From Clostridia bacterium (GTDB lineage Bacteria; Bacillota; Clostridia; Christensenellales; Borkfalkiaceae): 14,787 nt of DNA. Positions 1 to 6,632 of the stretch are shown here, piece after piece. The translations under genes were made by a program, and so were the position numbers. The first letter of the stretch is position 1; each line of letters begins with the position of its first letter. Under the pieces are notes generated by a model, which saw nothing but the letters and a program-made list of their open reading frames with translations, ran no database searches and was not told where the DNA came from. Location of the stretch: positions 1-14,787 of the forward strand of contig CAAGHC010000092.1 in assembly GCA_900769565.1 (NCBI GenBank), written 5' to 3'.

Positions 1-855
1 CGTGGTCGTGGCGATGAGGTTAGAGTTTATCCCCTTACTTTCAAGGAATACTATGGCTATTTAGGTGGCGATAAGTTAGAGCGTTTTGAAGAATATGCAC
101 AATATGGTGGACTTCCGCTTACCTTATCAAGAAAAACGGCAGAAGATAAAATAAAATACTTATCCGACCTTTTCAAAGAAGTATATTTTAAGGATATTGA
201 AGAACGTTATAGTATTGATTTGCCTGAAGTTTTACAACTTTTAACGGATGATTTATGTTCGGCAATCGGCTCGCTTACTAATTCATCTAAAATAGCAAAT
301 GCTTTGAAATCAGCTAAAAACGTTAAAGTTGATTCTCAAACGATAGCAACCTACTTGGAATATTTAGAAGAGTCGTTTTTATTTAATCAAGCAAAGCGTT
401 ACGACGTTAAAGGTAAAAAATATTTCCTTTATCCGTCTAAATACTACTGCACGGATATGGGCTTACGCAATGCGCGCTTGAATTTTAGGCAACAAGAAGA
501 AACTCACGCAATGGAAAATATTATTTACAACGAATTGATTGCTCGTGGTTTTTCCGTTGACGTGGGTGTAGTTGAAATCGTAAGTATTGGCGAAGATGGA
601 AAACGCCATCAAAAACAATGTGAAATTGACTTTGTTATAAATAAAGGAATGAGAAGATATTATATTCAATCGGCTTTAGCTTTGAATAAGGACGATAAAG
701 AAAAAACCGAACTTCGTCCATTCCTTGAAACCAAAGATTTCTTTAAAAAGATAATTGTAACTAAATCATATATGAAGCCTTGGTTTGACGATAACGGAAT
801 CTATCACGTAGGCTTATACGATTTCTTACTTGACGAAAGTATATTGGAAAGTTAG
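1..855 (+). CDS. DUF4143-type ATP-binding protein, C-terminal part (5' end outside window)
   Basis: The reading frame is open from base 1 to the TAG at 853-855, so this is the last 284 residues of a longer protein. The opening residues, RGRGDEVRVYPLTFKEYY, match the stretch after the AAA core in the AAA_14/DUF4143 family of P-loop ATPases. Walker A and B would lie left of the window. The rest fits DUF4143: a helical region, a winged-helix-like part, then a PDDEXK-like fold with EIDF at about residues 208-211 of the visible part and YYIQSAL after it. Full members are usually about 400-450 aa. Their role is poorly defined; they are common near mobile elements and toxin-antitoxin loci. A TTG at 220 could be read as a start, but it lies inside the conserved domain. 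Codon use is AT-richer than in the genes to the right. Family assignment is firm; function is unknown. Confidence 0.85.
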   Translation, partial: RGRGDEVRVYPLTFKEYYGYLGGDKLERFEEYAQYGGLPLTLSRKTAEDKIKYLSDLFKEVYFKDIEERYSIDLPEVLQLLTDDLCSAIGSLTNSSKIANALKSAKNVKVDSQTIATYLEYLEESFLFNQAKRYDVKGKKYFLYPSKYYCTDMGLRNARLNFRQQEETHAMENIIYNELIARGFSVDVGVVEIVSIGEDGKRHQKQCEIDFVINKGMRRYYIQSALALNKDDKEKTELRPFLETKDFFKKIIVTKSYMKPWFDDNGIYHVGLYDFLLDESILES

Positions 856-971
856 TCGTATTTCTGCAAAAAAATCTAATTTAATGTAATAATGTATTGG
901 CAAATCAAATCATATATAATCAAATCAAACAAATATTAATGATAGATTAAAGAATATAAAGAAGATTAAAC

Positions 972-979
972 AAAGGAGG
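972..979 (+). promoter_or_regulatory. Shine-Dalgarno site of the serine recombinase
   Basis: AAAGGAGG lies seven bases before the ATG at 987. It is a near-perfect anti-16S match and fixes the start. The 131-base gap before it is very AT-rich; I could not find a convincing paired -35/-10 there, although a TATAAT occurs at 915-920. Confidence 0.85.
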
Positions 980-986
980 AAAATAA

Positions 987-2510
987 ATGAAAGCGGTTAT
1001 ATATGCAAGGTATTCTTCGGACAATCAAAGAGAAGAATCTATTGAAGGTCAACTTCGTGAATGCATGGAATATGCTGAAAGACACGGTATGACGATTGTT
1101 GATACATATATAGACCGAGCACTATCAGCTAAAACCGATAATCGTCCAAGGTTTCAAGCAATGATTAAGGACAGCAGTAAACAGCTGTTCGAGGTTGTGC
1201 TCGTTTGGAAGCTTGACCGTTTTGCTCGTAATCGCTTTGATAGTGCTGTATATAAAAACAAATTAAAGAAAAATGGCGTTAGGGTCGTTTCTGCGAGAGA
1301 AGCAATAGCAGAAGGTGCCGATGGTATTTTGTTGGAAGCAGTTTTGGAAGGATATGCTGAATATTTTTCAGTTGACCTTGCAGAAAAAGTGTCTCGTGGA
1401 ATGAAAGAAAATGCCTTGAAATGTAAGAATAATGGTAGTGTTATTCCTTTGGGTTATTATGTGGATGATGACCAACATCTTCAAATTGATGAAAAGAAAG
1501 CGCCTTATGTTCGTGAAATATTCGGGCGCTACGCTAATGGAGAAACAATAAAGGATATCGTTTACGATATGAATATTAGGGGCGCAACTATTACCGTATC
1601 ACTCAAAAAAGCAAACGACGGTAGAAAGTCTTACGAAAAGCCTTTGAACTACAATATGATACATAGAATGCTTCGAAATCGAAAATATATCGGTGAATAT
1701 AAATTTAGTGACGTTATTGTTCCTGGTGGTGTTCCAGCTATTGTTGATTTAGAAACGTTTAATAGAGCGCAAGAAAGAATGAAGACAAATAAAAGCACCC
1801 CTGCAAAGCAAAAAGCCGAAGAAGGATATTTGTTGACAACTAAATTGTTTTGTGGTAAATGCAAAGCTATGATGGTTGGTGAAAGTGGAAATACTAAAAC
1901 AGGTAAAAAACTTCGTTATTATAAATGTGCTACTCAAAAGCGCAAGCATACTTGTGATAAAAAAACGGTTAGAAAAGAATATATAGAAGATTTAGTATGC
2001 AAGCATATTATGGACAAGATTATGGATGACCAGTTAATGGATTTGCTTGCCGATAGATTATTTGCATTACAACTTGAAATTGAAACTCGTGTGCCTGAAA
2101 TTGAAGAAGAAATAAGGAAAACAGATGAAAAGATAAACAACCTTGTTAAAGCAATTGAAACGGGACCGATTTTAGAACCCGTTAAAAAACGGATTGAAGA
2201 ACTTACGGAAATCAAGAAAAATCTTCAACTTGAAGTTATTAAAGAAGAATTAGAAAATCCAGTACTTTCAAGAGAAGAAATTATGTTTGGGCTTTGTAAG
2301 TTTAGAAATCTTGACATAACAACTCAAAAAGGCAAGCAGATACTAATAGACGGCTTTGTTAATAGCATATATTTGTATGATGATTACTTTATAATAACTT
2401 GTAATTATAAAGACGGAACAAACAAAGTTTTCTTTGAAGATATAGAAAATTCGGATTTAATTTCAAACGGTTCACCAAAAACAAGCATTTTTAAGCAAAA
2501 AACGGCTTAA
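987..2510 (+). CDS. Large serine recombinase (resolvase/recombinase/zinc-ribbon type)
   Basis: A 507-aa site-specific recombinase of the kind that integrates and excises Bacillota elements and phages through a 5'-phosphoserine link. The N-terminal resolvase domain (about 1-140) opens with YARYSS, with the nucleophile Ser10 and Arg8, and has KLDRFARNR at 75-83. The Recombinase domain covers about 150-260. A zinc ribbon follows with Cys289, Cys292, Cys314 and Cys323. A coiled coil spans about 355-425, as in TndX/TnpX/phiC31-like enzymes, where it controls directionality. All catalytic landmarks are present, so the enzyme looks intact. A terminator overlaps its last codons. It is transcribed away from the DUF4143 gene and towards the tyrosine integrase. 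It probably belongs to an element extending left, not to the integrase unit on its right. No cognate att site could be recognised. Confidence 0.95.
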   Translation: MKAVIYARYSSDNQREESIEGQLRECMEYAERHGMTIVDTYIDRALSAKTDNRPRFQAMIKDSSKQLFEVVLVWKLDRFARNRFDSAVYKNKLKKNGVRVVSAREAIAEGADGILLEAVLEGYAEYFSVDLAEKVSRGMKENALKCKNNGSVIPLGYYVDDDQHLQIDEKKAPYVREIFGRYANGETIKDIVYDMNIRGATITVSLKKANDGRKSYEKPLNYNMIHRMLRNRKYIGEYKFSDVIVPGGVPAIVDLETFNRAQERMKTNKSTPAKQKAEEGYLLTTKLFCGKCKAMMVGESGNTKTGKKLRYYKCATQKRKHTCDKKTVRKEYIEDLVCKHIMDKIMDDQLMDLLADRLFALQLEIETRVPEIEEEIRKTDEKINNLVKAIETGPILEPVKKRIEELTEIKKNLQLEVIKEELENPVLSREEIMFGLCKFRNLDITTQKGKQILIDGFVNSIYLYDDYFIITCNYKDGTNKVFFEDIENSDLISNGSPKTSIFKQKTA

Positions 2511-2523
2511 AAGTGCTTTTTTT
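2483..2523 (+). terminator. Rho-independent terminator of the serine recombinase
   Basis: AAGCATTTTTAAGC (2483-2496) pairs with GCTTAAAAGTGCTT (2505-2518) through 14 positions including one G-T wobble. The loop is eight bases and a seven-T run follows. The stop codon lies inside the right arm. Confidence 0.85.
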
Positions 2524-2543
2524 CTTGCCTTTTTTGCCGTCAA

Positions 2544-2620
2544 GGTGTCAAAAAACGGTGTCAAAAAGGCTTTTTTTCGGTGTCAATTACAAGGCTTTTT
2601 CTTGCGTTTTGTGGTGTCAA
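2544..2620 (+). repeat. Four direct GGTGTCAA repeats at the left end of the integrase unit
   Basis: GGTGTCAA occurs at 2544-2551, 2557-2564, 2579-2586 and 2613-2620, all in the same orientation. The last copy overlaps the integrase stop codon. The same octamer, or GATGTCAA, recurs near the right boundary at 7453, 7979, 8029 and 8113. Position next to the integrase gene and presence at both ends suggest arm-type integrase sites. Iterons or repressor half-sites (TGTCAA is also the operator half-site) are alternatives. Confidence 0.6.
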
Positions 2621-3720
2621 TACTCAAATTTAGCCATTTCTTTTAATAAAAAATCGTCTGAAAGGTCGGTATAAGCATTACCGAGCGCGCCGAGAGAGTG
2701 CCCCATAAAAGCATTGCGTGCGTGTTCTGATATGCCACACTCTTTACAACGGCTATAAAACGTAGTGCGCAAGTCGTATAAAATATGGTCGGGCAAAATC
2801 TCTTTGAACTTTCGGCGCAAATAGTCCGCGCTTGACAAGTTCAGAACGTCCACGCCGGCAAGATATGGCGCAAGCATTTTTGAAATAGGTATTCGCTTAT
2901 ATTCTACCTTTCTATTTTTGCGCTTTGAATTAACGGCAGTAATAAAATTACCGTCAATTTCAACCGTTGCTAATTCGTTAGGGCGTAGCCCGGCATAAAG
3001 CAATATCATAAACGCCGGCAAGAGTGTTGAACCGTTTAACGCGGTTTTAAGCGTGTTTTCTTCTTCTTTGGTCAATGCTTTGCCGTGTTTCCGCTCGTGT
3101 TGAACGTGAAAAACAATATCAAGCGGATTATATGATATAATGCGGTGCTTTATTGCCATTTTAAGAATAACGGACAAAAGAGAGTGTATCTCGTCGGCGG
3201 TTTTGCCTTTCCCGGTTTGCTCTATGCTTTCAATAAGGGCTTGGCAACTTTTCGGCGTGATTTTCTTTATAGGCGTTTCCTTAAAATGTGGGCGCAAATA
3301 ACGGTTAAAACGTCCTATATCGCTATAATACGTTTTTTCTGCTACTTTCTTTTTTCGGAAGTTCTCAAAGTAATACATAGCAAACGCGGTAAACGTTGCC
3401 GGCACACCGTTTAATTTTTCGGTTGCCGGCTTTTTCTTTTTGGGCGTACCGTTGCGCAAATAAAACTTTAATTTTGTTGCGACTTCTTCAACCGTGCGCC
3501 CGTAAGCGTAAGTTCTGCCGTTACGGTCAACTATATAACCTTGATACCGTCCGTCTTTTCGTGGTTGGGTGCCGATTGAAACACCCGGTAAATTTATAAT
3601 CATTTGGCTTAACTCCTTAGGAGTAACCAAAACGCCATTACCTTTAAGGGCTTGTTCTATTAGCGCGTTTAAATCTTTTTCGTCTAAAATCGGAATTTTA
3701 GCCGGTGTATCGTCTTTCAT
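2617..3720 (-). CDS. int: Tyrosine recombinase / integrase
   Basis: A 367-aa phage-type integrase that would insert and excise the element by strand exchange through a 3'-phosphotyrosine. Residues about 50-92 are basic and aromatic and resemble an AP2-like arm-binding domain. Residues about 108-205 form the SAM-like core-binding domain. The catalytic domain shows Arg246 (YAGLRPNEL), Arg318 (YDLRTTF), His341 (MGHS) and the nucleophile Tyr350 (AYTDLS). In the usual HxxR box the His is Tyr315, a substitution I believe related Clostridia integrases share, so not proof of inactivity. The ATG at 3720 shares one base with the TGA of the repressor (TGATG) and has no Shine-Dalgarno of its own. Translation is therefore probably coupled, and int would be expressed with the repressor. 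The gene points to the element's left end, as expected of an integrase next to attL. Confidence 0.95.
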   Translation of the reverse strand: MKDDTPAKIPILDEKDLNALIEQALKGNGVLVTPKELSQMIINLPGVSIGTQPRKDGRYQGYIVDRNGRTYAYGRTVEEVATKLKFYLRNGTPKKKKPATEKLNGVPATFTAFAMYYFENFRKKKVAEKTYYSDIGRFNRYLRPHFKETPIKKITPKSCQALIESIEQTGKGKTADEIHSLLSVILKMAIKHRIISYNPLDIVFHVQHERKHGKALTKEEENTLKTALNGSTLLPAFMILLYAGLRPNELATVEIDGNFITAVNSKRKNRKVEYKRIPISKMLAPYLAGVDVLNLSSADYLRRKFKEILPDHILYDLRTTFYSRCKECGISEHARNAFMGHSLGALGNAYTDLSDDFLLKEMAKFEY

Positions 3721-4334
3721 CAGAGCGAAACCCTAATTTCAACGACCTTTCCGAAAATATAAAAAGCCGTTTTTTCGGTTATTAAAATAGGGCTATAAGC
3801 GGAATTTTCGGGCATAAGGAAAACCGCGCCGGCATTTTCTTTATACCGTTTAACCGTGCTTTCGCCATCAATACTTGCAACGATAATATCGCCATTGTTG
3901 GCGGTATTTTGTTTATGAACGATTAAAAGCGCGCCGGGAACAATACCGGCGTTTATCATACTATCCCCCGAAACGCGCAAAGCAAAATAATCTTGCGCGT
4001 TTTTTTGTTCTATGTAAACATAGCCTTCTATATTTTCGGGGCTTTCAACCGGCTTACCGGCAACGACTTGACCGACAACCGGTATTAAGTATTTATCGGG
4101 AACGTTAAAACCGCCTATTGCTTGTATGCGTTTTTCTTCTTCTGAAACGTCGTGCCCTAAAACGTAATCAACTGAAACGCCGAAATAATCGGCAATTTTA
4201 ATTAGTGTTGCTTGGTCGGGTTCTGATTTTCCTATTTCATACATTGCCAACGTTGAACGCGCAATTTTTAGCGATTTCGATAACTTATCTTGTGTTATCT
4301 TATTGATTTTACGTAGTTCTTTAATCTTATTCAT
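3720..4334 (-). CDS. LexA/CI-type phage repressor with S24 autoprotease domain
   Basis: A 204-aa transcription repressor. Residues 1-60 are an HTH_3 domain (ITQDKLSKSLKIARSTLAMY). The C-terminal half is a peptidase S24 domain with the Ala92-Gly93 cleavage site (VVAGKP), catalytic Ser125 (SGDSM) and Lys162 (STVKRY). This is the layout of repressors that cut themselves when RecA filaments form, so induction by DNA damage is expected. It faces the Cro-like gene across a 140-bp control region with three palindromic operators, its probable targets. The Shine-Dalgarno GAGGTGG (4339-4345) lies four bases before the ATG. The predicted transcript start is almost at that site, giving a very short leader. 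The gene is joined to int by the TGATG overlap. Family is certain; the SOS link is inferred from family knowledge. Confidence 0.95.
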   Translation of the reverse strand: MNKIKELRKINKITQDKLSKSLKIARSTLAMYEIGKSEPDQATLIKIADYFGVSVDYVLGHDVSEEEKRIQAIGGFNVPDKYLIPVVGQVVAGKPVESPENIEGYVYIEQKNAQDYFALRVSGDSMINAGIVPGALLIVHKQNTANNGDIIVASIDGESTVKRYKENAGAVFLMPENSAYSPILITEKTAFYIFGKVVEIRVSL

Positions 4335-4351
4335 TGTACCACCTCTTTTAT

Positions 4352-4380
4352 ATTATGTCAAAAATCTTGACAATTTTCAA
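4352..4380 (-). promoter_or_regulatory. Leftward promoter of the repressor-integrase operon
   Basis: On the minus strand, TTGAAA (plus 4375-4380) and CATAAT (plus 4352-4357) are separated by 17 bp. Operator O1 fills the spacer and overlaps the -10, so the repressor probably regulates its own gene. Transcription would start near 4345. Confidence 0.7.
4356..4372. promoter_or_regulatory. Operator O1
   Basis: TGTCAAAAATCTTGACA is a perfect inverted repeat with 6-bp arms and a 5-bp centre. It lies within the leftward promoter and is the first of three copies of the TTGTCAA-N5-TTGACAA pattern. Confidence 0.85.
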
Positions 4381-4398
4381 GTGTATTAAAAAAAATAT

Positions 4399-4417
4399 TT
4401 GTCAAAATGCTTGACAA
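4399..4417. promoter_or_regulatory. Operator O2
   Basis: TTGTCAAAATGCTTGACAA has perfect 7-bp arms and is the best of the three operators. Its right arm contains the -35 box of the rightward promoter, so bound repressor would block RNA polymerase. Its centre is 44 bp from that of O1. Confidence 0.9.
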
Positions 4418-4439
4418 TATGTTTTACATAGTTTATAAT
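4411..4439 (+). promoter_or_regulatory. Rightward early promoter
   Basis: TTGACA (4411-4416) and TATAAT (4434-4439), with exactly 17 bp between them, form a full-consensus vegetative promoter. It overlaps O2 at the -35 and touches O3 just after the -10. It would drive the Cro-like gene and the early operon at high strength when repression is lifted. Confidence 0.92.
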
Positions 4440-4457
4440 TGTCGTAAATCTTGACAA
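4439..4457. promoter_or_regulatory. Operator O3
   Basis: TTGTCGTAAATCTTGACAA matches the operator pattern except for two bases in the left arm. It covers the predicted start of rightward transcription. Its centre is 40 bp from that of O2. The weaker match may make it a lower-affinity or Cro-preferred site. Confidence 0.82.
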
Positions 4458-4474
4458 ATTAAGGAGTAAAGGCA

Positions 4475-4663
4475 ATGAGTTTAAAAGAATTAAGGCTTAA
4501 ATGTCAAAAATCACAACAAGAAATAGCCGAAGAAATCGGGGAAAATCGCAGTACATATGCAATGTGGGAAACAAAAAAAGCCCGTCCACCGTTTAAGAAA
4601 ATCAAAGCACTTGCGCGCGCTCTTTTTGTGTCCGAAATAGAAATAATTGACTGTTTCAGATAA
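4475..4663 (+). CDS. Cro-like helix-turn-helix regulator
   Basis: A 62-aa protein that is almost entirely one HTH_3/XRE domain. SQQEIAEEIGENRSTYAMWE forms the two DNA-contact helices, and the rest (PPFKKIKALARALFVSEIEII) is the typical remaining helical bundle. AAGGAG at 4461-4466 lies eight bases before the ATG. It is the first gene of the rightward operon, opposite the CI-type repressor, so it most likely plays the Cro part: binding the same operators, turning off the repressor and committing the element to excision or replication. The next gene begins 11 bases after its stop. It is too small for any other domain. Family call is firm; the Cro role follows from position. Confidence 0.9.
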   Translation: MSLKELRLKCQKSQQEIAEEIGENRSTYAMWETKKARPPFKKIKALARALFVSEIEIIDCFR

Positions 4664-4674
4664 GGGGGCAACGT

Positions 4675-5064
4675 ATGAAAGGCATTGAAAATATGACGAA
4701 AGAAGAGCAACTAAACCACGCAATAGTTAAAATGGCGCAGTTATCCGAATTGCTTTTACAACAACGTCAAAGCAAAGATTTTTCAGACTTGGGCAAAGTG
4801 GAGTTTGACCGACGCACGCTTTTAATTACTGAATTTCAATTTACTTGTTTTATGCTTTGGGAAGACGAACAAACAAAGCAAGAGTTTAAGGAAATGCACG
4901 AAAGGTCAGAACGTCAACGCATAGCCTATGTAAAAAAAGTTCAAGACGAAAAAGACAAGGAAATTTTAAGATTACGCGCCGAACTACAAGAAACAAAGAA
5001 AAAAAATAGTAGTTTGTTTTTGGCTTTAACGCGTGGGGGCAAAAATGGAGTACAACATAATTGA
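4675..5064 (+). CDS. Hypothetical helical/coiled-coil early protein
   Basis: A 129-aa protein I do not recognise. The start is set by the Shine-Dalgarno AAGGGGG (4662-4668), which overlaps the stop of the Cro-like gene. A second ATG at 4693 has no such site. Residues 1-60 are predicted helical, with an aromatic patch (FQFTCFMLWEDE) near 54-65. Residues about 65-115 are a long charged heptad-like stretch (KVQDEKDKEILRLRAELQETKKK), which suggests a coiled coil and self-association or a partner. There is no membrane segment or signal peptide. It is cotranscribed with its neighbours and overlaps the next gene by 20 bases. A regulatory or replication accessory role is possible from position only. 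Confidence 0.75.
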   Translation: MKGIENMTKEEQLNHAIVKMAQLSELLLQQRQSKDFSDLGKVEFDRRTLLITEFQFTCFMLWEDEQTKQEFKEMHERSERQRIAYVKKVQDEKDKEILRLRAELQETKKKNSSLFLALTRGGKNGVQHN

Positions 5065-5701
5065 CAAAATTAAATCTTCGGAAGAACTACAAGCCCAACT
5101 AAAAAACGGTATTGAAGAACGAAAAGAAACTTACCGCGAACAATTAGAAAGGCTTTATAATTACGATATTTTGCCCGGCTATAACCTATCGAAAGAAGAC
5201 GCAATAAAAATAAGTATGCAAAACCGCAAAGCGATTGACGGCTTTTATTTTGACAACATAAAACGATTTACGCGTATGGCTTGTGCGTTTATTAGAAGAA
5301 ACAACTACGGAACGGCAGTTTATACCGTTGAAGATATACTAAATCAAATTTACATTGATTGCCGATATTATGATTTTACAAGCGAAAAACGGCTTACGCA
5401 ATGTATTTATGCAACTTGTCGTATGTCTAACCATGGGGGTATATTAAATAGCCGTGAATACCGAAAAGACAAAAAAACAAGCCGTTTTTTATATGACGAA
5501 ATAAGCGCGCGCAATCATAAAATGGAAGACGGCGCAAGCCTTATCGATTTTATAGGTACACCGGACGATACAACCAACCCGGAAACAATCTTAATTAACC
5601 GAGAACAAGGCAAAGGCTATAACGTTGAAATGATAAAACAACTTTTAAGGGCTTTACCACGCGCGCAACGTAAAAAGTTTTTAGACTTGTTAAACTTGTA
5701 A
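5045..5701 (+). CDS. Sigma-factor-like protein (region 2-like, region 4 incomplete)
   Basis: A 218-aa protein counted from the ATG at 5045. GGGGG at 5035-5039 serves as its Shine-Dalgarno, in the same style as the gene before it; a GTG at 5033 would add four residues. The middle part, with FTRMACAFIRRNN, VEDILNQIYIDCRYYDF and RLTQCIYATCRMSNH, has the spacing and helical character of sigma-70 region 2. The last residues (MIKQLLRALPRAQRKKFLDLL) resemble the entry to sigma region 4, where ECF factors read LPERQREVF, but the protein ends before a recognition helix. It could be a minimal sigma-like activator of late or excision genes, or a degraded sigma factor. The similarity is weak and judged by eye. 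It sits mid-operon and is coupled to both neighbours. Confidence 0.6.
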   Translation: MEYNIIDKIKSSEELQAQLKNGIEERKETYREQLERLYNYDILPGYNLSKEDAIKISMQNRKAIDGFYFDNIKRFTRMACAFIRRNNYGTAVYTVEDILNQIYIDCRYYDFTSEKRLTQCIYATCRMSNHGGILNSREYRKDKKTSRFLYDEISARNHKMEDGASLIDFIGTPDDTTNPETILINREQGKGYNVEMIKQLLRALPRAQRKKFLDLLNL

Positions 5702-5702
5702 A

Positions 5703-6299
5703 ATGGCAAAAGATTATAAACTTATAGAGCAGTTAAGGGCGAACGCCCCCGAACTGCTAAAAATATTAAGTGCAAACGGCGTTGACGTTTCAAAATATCA
5801 AGCACTATCAAAAGAAATAGCCGAAAATAAAAACTGCCGTAAACTAACACCCGAAGAAAAAGAGCAACGAAGATTAAAGCGCATTGAAAATAAACTAAAA
5901 AAAGAACAAGAGCAAGCGCGTTTAAGGGCTTATGAAATCGAAACGCAAGGCGAAATCGCAACCGGTAAAATTGAAATATTACCCGACCTTGCCGAGTGCA
6001 TCAGAGCGGAAGAACAAGCAAAAAAAGACGAAGAAGAACGGAAACAAGCGGAAATTATGAAAGCAATTAAAGAAATAGCATTGACGGTAGCACCGGGCGA
6101 AATACAAAAAGAAAAAGAGCAAGGCGCAATAATTAGTTTGCGCGCCGTTGCAACAAACATTAACCCGGTAATAATCAAAGCGGAAAGAGAAAAACAAGCA
6201 AAGGCAAGTTTTATAAAATACTACTGCGATAATTGGTTTTTTATATTGCTTGACCTTATGAAAAAACAATCACGCGAAAAAAGGAGCAAGAAACAATGA
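5703..6299 (+). CDS. Hypothetical Lys/Glu-rich coiled-coil protein
   Basis: A 198-aa protein not assignable to a family. The ATG follows the previous TAA by one base (TAAAATG) with no clear Shine-Dalgarno, so it is probably translated by re-initiation. The N-terminus (about 1-45) looks like a small helical domain (LIEQLRANAPELLKILSANGVD). Residues about 48-78 and 98-125 are dense in K, E, Q and R and likely form coiled coils. The C-terminus has an aromatic hydrophobic stretch (YYCDNWFFILLDLM) before a basic tail, too short and interrupted to be a confident membrane helix. It overlaps the next gene by four bases. The composition would suit a nucleic-acid or scaffold-binding accessory protein, but that is a guess. 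Confidence 0.7.
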   Translation: MAKDYKLIEQLRANAPELLKILSANGVDVSKYQALSKEIAENKNCRKLTPEEKEQRRLKRIENKLKKEQEQARLRAYEIETQGEIATGKIEILPDLAECIRAEEQAKKDEEERKQAEIMKAIKEIALTVAPGEIQKEKEQGAIISLRAVATNINPVIIKAEREKQAKASFIKYYCDNWFFILLDLMKKQSREKRSKKQ

Positions 6300-6550
6300 A
6301 AGACTACACCCCGAAACTTTGTGAAACCTATCATTTTTACATAAACGGAAAAAATCTTGCTTTTAAGTTTATAGGACAAAAAGGCAAAAATTATATTTTT
6401 GAGTTAAACAACCGTTTAACCGAAATGACACCGGCACGCTTTAAGTATTTGATTGACACTTGTAATATGCAAAATGTACAAGAAACACAACCGGACAAGC
6501 CCGGCGTTTTATCACGCCTTTTCAAAAGGAAGAAAACGGGCAAACAGTAA
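6296..6550 (+). CDS. Small basic hypothetical protein
   Basis: An 84-aa protein. The ATG overlaps the previous stop by four bases and has AAGGAG at 6281-6286. Residues about 10-55 alternate hydrophobic and polar residues as in a small beta-barrel (YHFYINGKNLAFKFIGQKG, then NYIFELNNRLTEMTPARFKYL). The tail from about 65 on is disordered and strongly basic (SRLFKRKKTGKQ). The whole suggests nucleic-acid contact, but no family is recognised. It is the last gene of the early operon, with a hairpin terminator directly after it. Confidence 0.7.
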   Translation: MKDYTPKLCETYHFYINGKNLAFKFIGQKGKNYIFELNNRLTEMTPARFKYLIDTCNMQNVQETQPDKPGVLSRLFKRKKTGKQ

Positions 6551-6552
6551 TA

Positions 6553-6572
6553 AAAAGGCTTTCGCGCCTTTT
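6553..6572 (+). terminator. Probable terminator of the early operon
   Basis: AAAAGGC (6553-6559) and GCCTTTT (6566-6572) form a 7-bp stem with a 6-base loop. The stem is short and the T-run is inside the arm, so read-through into the next gene is likely. Confidence 0.5.
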
Positions 6573-6596
6573 AGGGCTAATTTTGGGCTTAGTATC

Positions 6597-6617
6597 GGTA
6601 TACGAATTTAGTATACC
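6597..6617. promoter_or_regulatory. GTATACGAA-type palindrome in front of the winged-helix gene
   Basis: Arms GGTATAC (6597-6603) and GTATACC (6611-6617) are perfect, and the inner bases follow the same palindrome with one mismatch. It stops 15 bases before the ATG at 6633, just ahead of the TAGGAG Shine-Dalgarno. The same motif is repeated at 7124-7235. It is a likely operator or initiator-binding site for the protein encoded next. Confidence 0.75.
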
Positions 6618-6632
6618 TTTTAGGAGTTATCT

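Noticed and set aside
220..855. A complete 211-aa gene starting at TTG 220
   Set aside because: The frame is open to base 1 and the upstream residues are a conserved part of the same DUF4143-family protein, so this is the end of a longer gene.
856..971. A promoter for the serine recombinase around TATAAT 915-920
   Set aside because: No acceptable -35 lies 16-18 bp upstream; in such AT-rich DNA a lone TATAAT is weak evidence.
2511..2616. An intact tRNA-Glu or att core at the left end of the integrase unit
   Set aside because: I looked for the TTCGATTC, AGGGGTCACCA and D-arm patterns and found none; only GGTGTCAA repeats and T-rich DNA are present.
3145..3599. Open frames on the plus strand inside the integrase gene
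   Set aside because: They are antisense shadows of a well-supported integrase with all catalytic motifs.
5033..5044. GTG start at 5033 for the sigma-like gene
   Set aside because: The GGGGG that serves as ribosome site lies inside this extension, and the ATG at 5045 has normal spacing from it.
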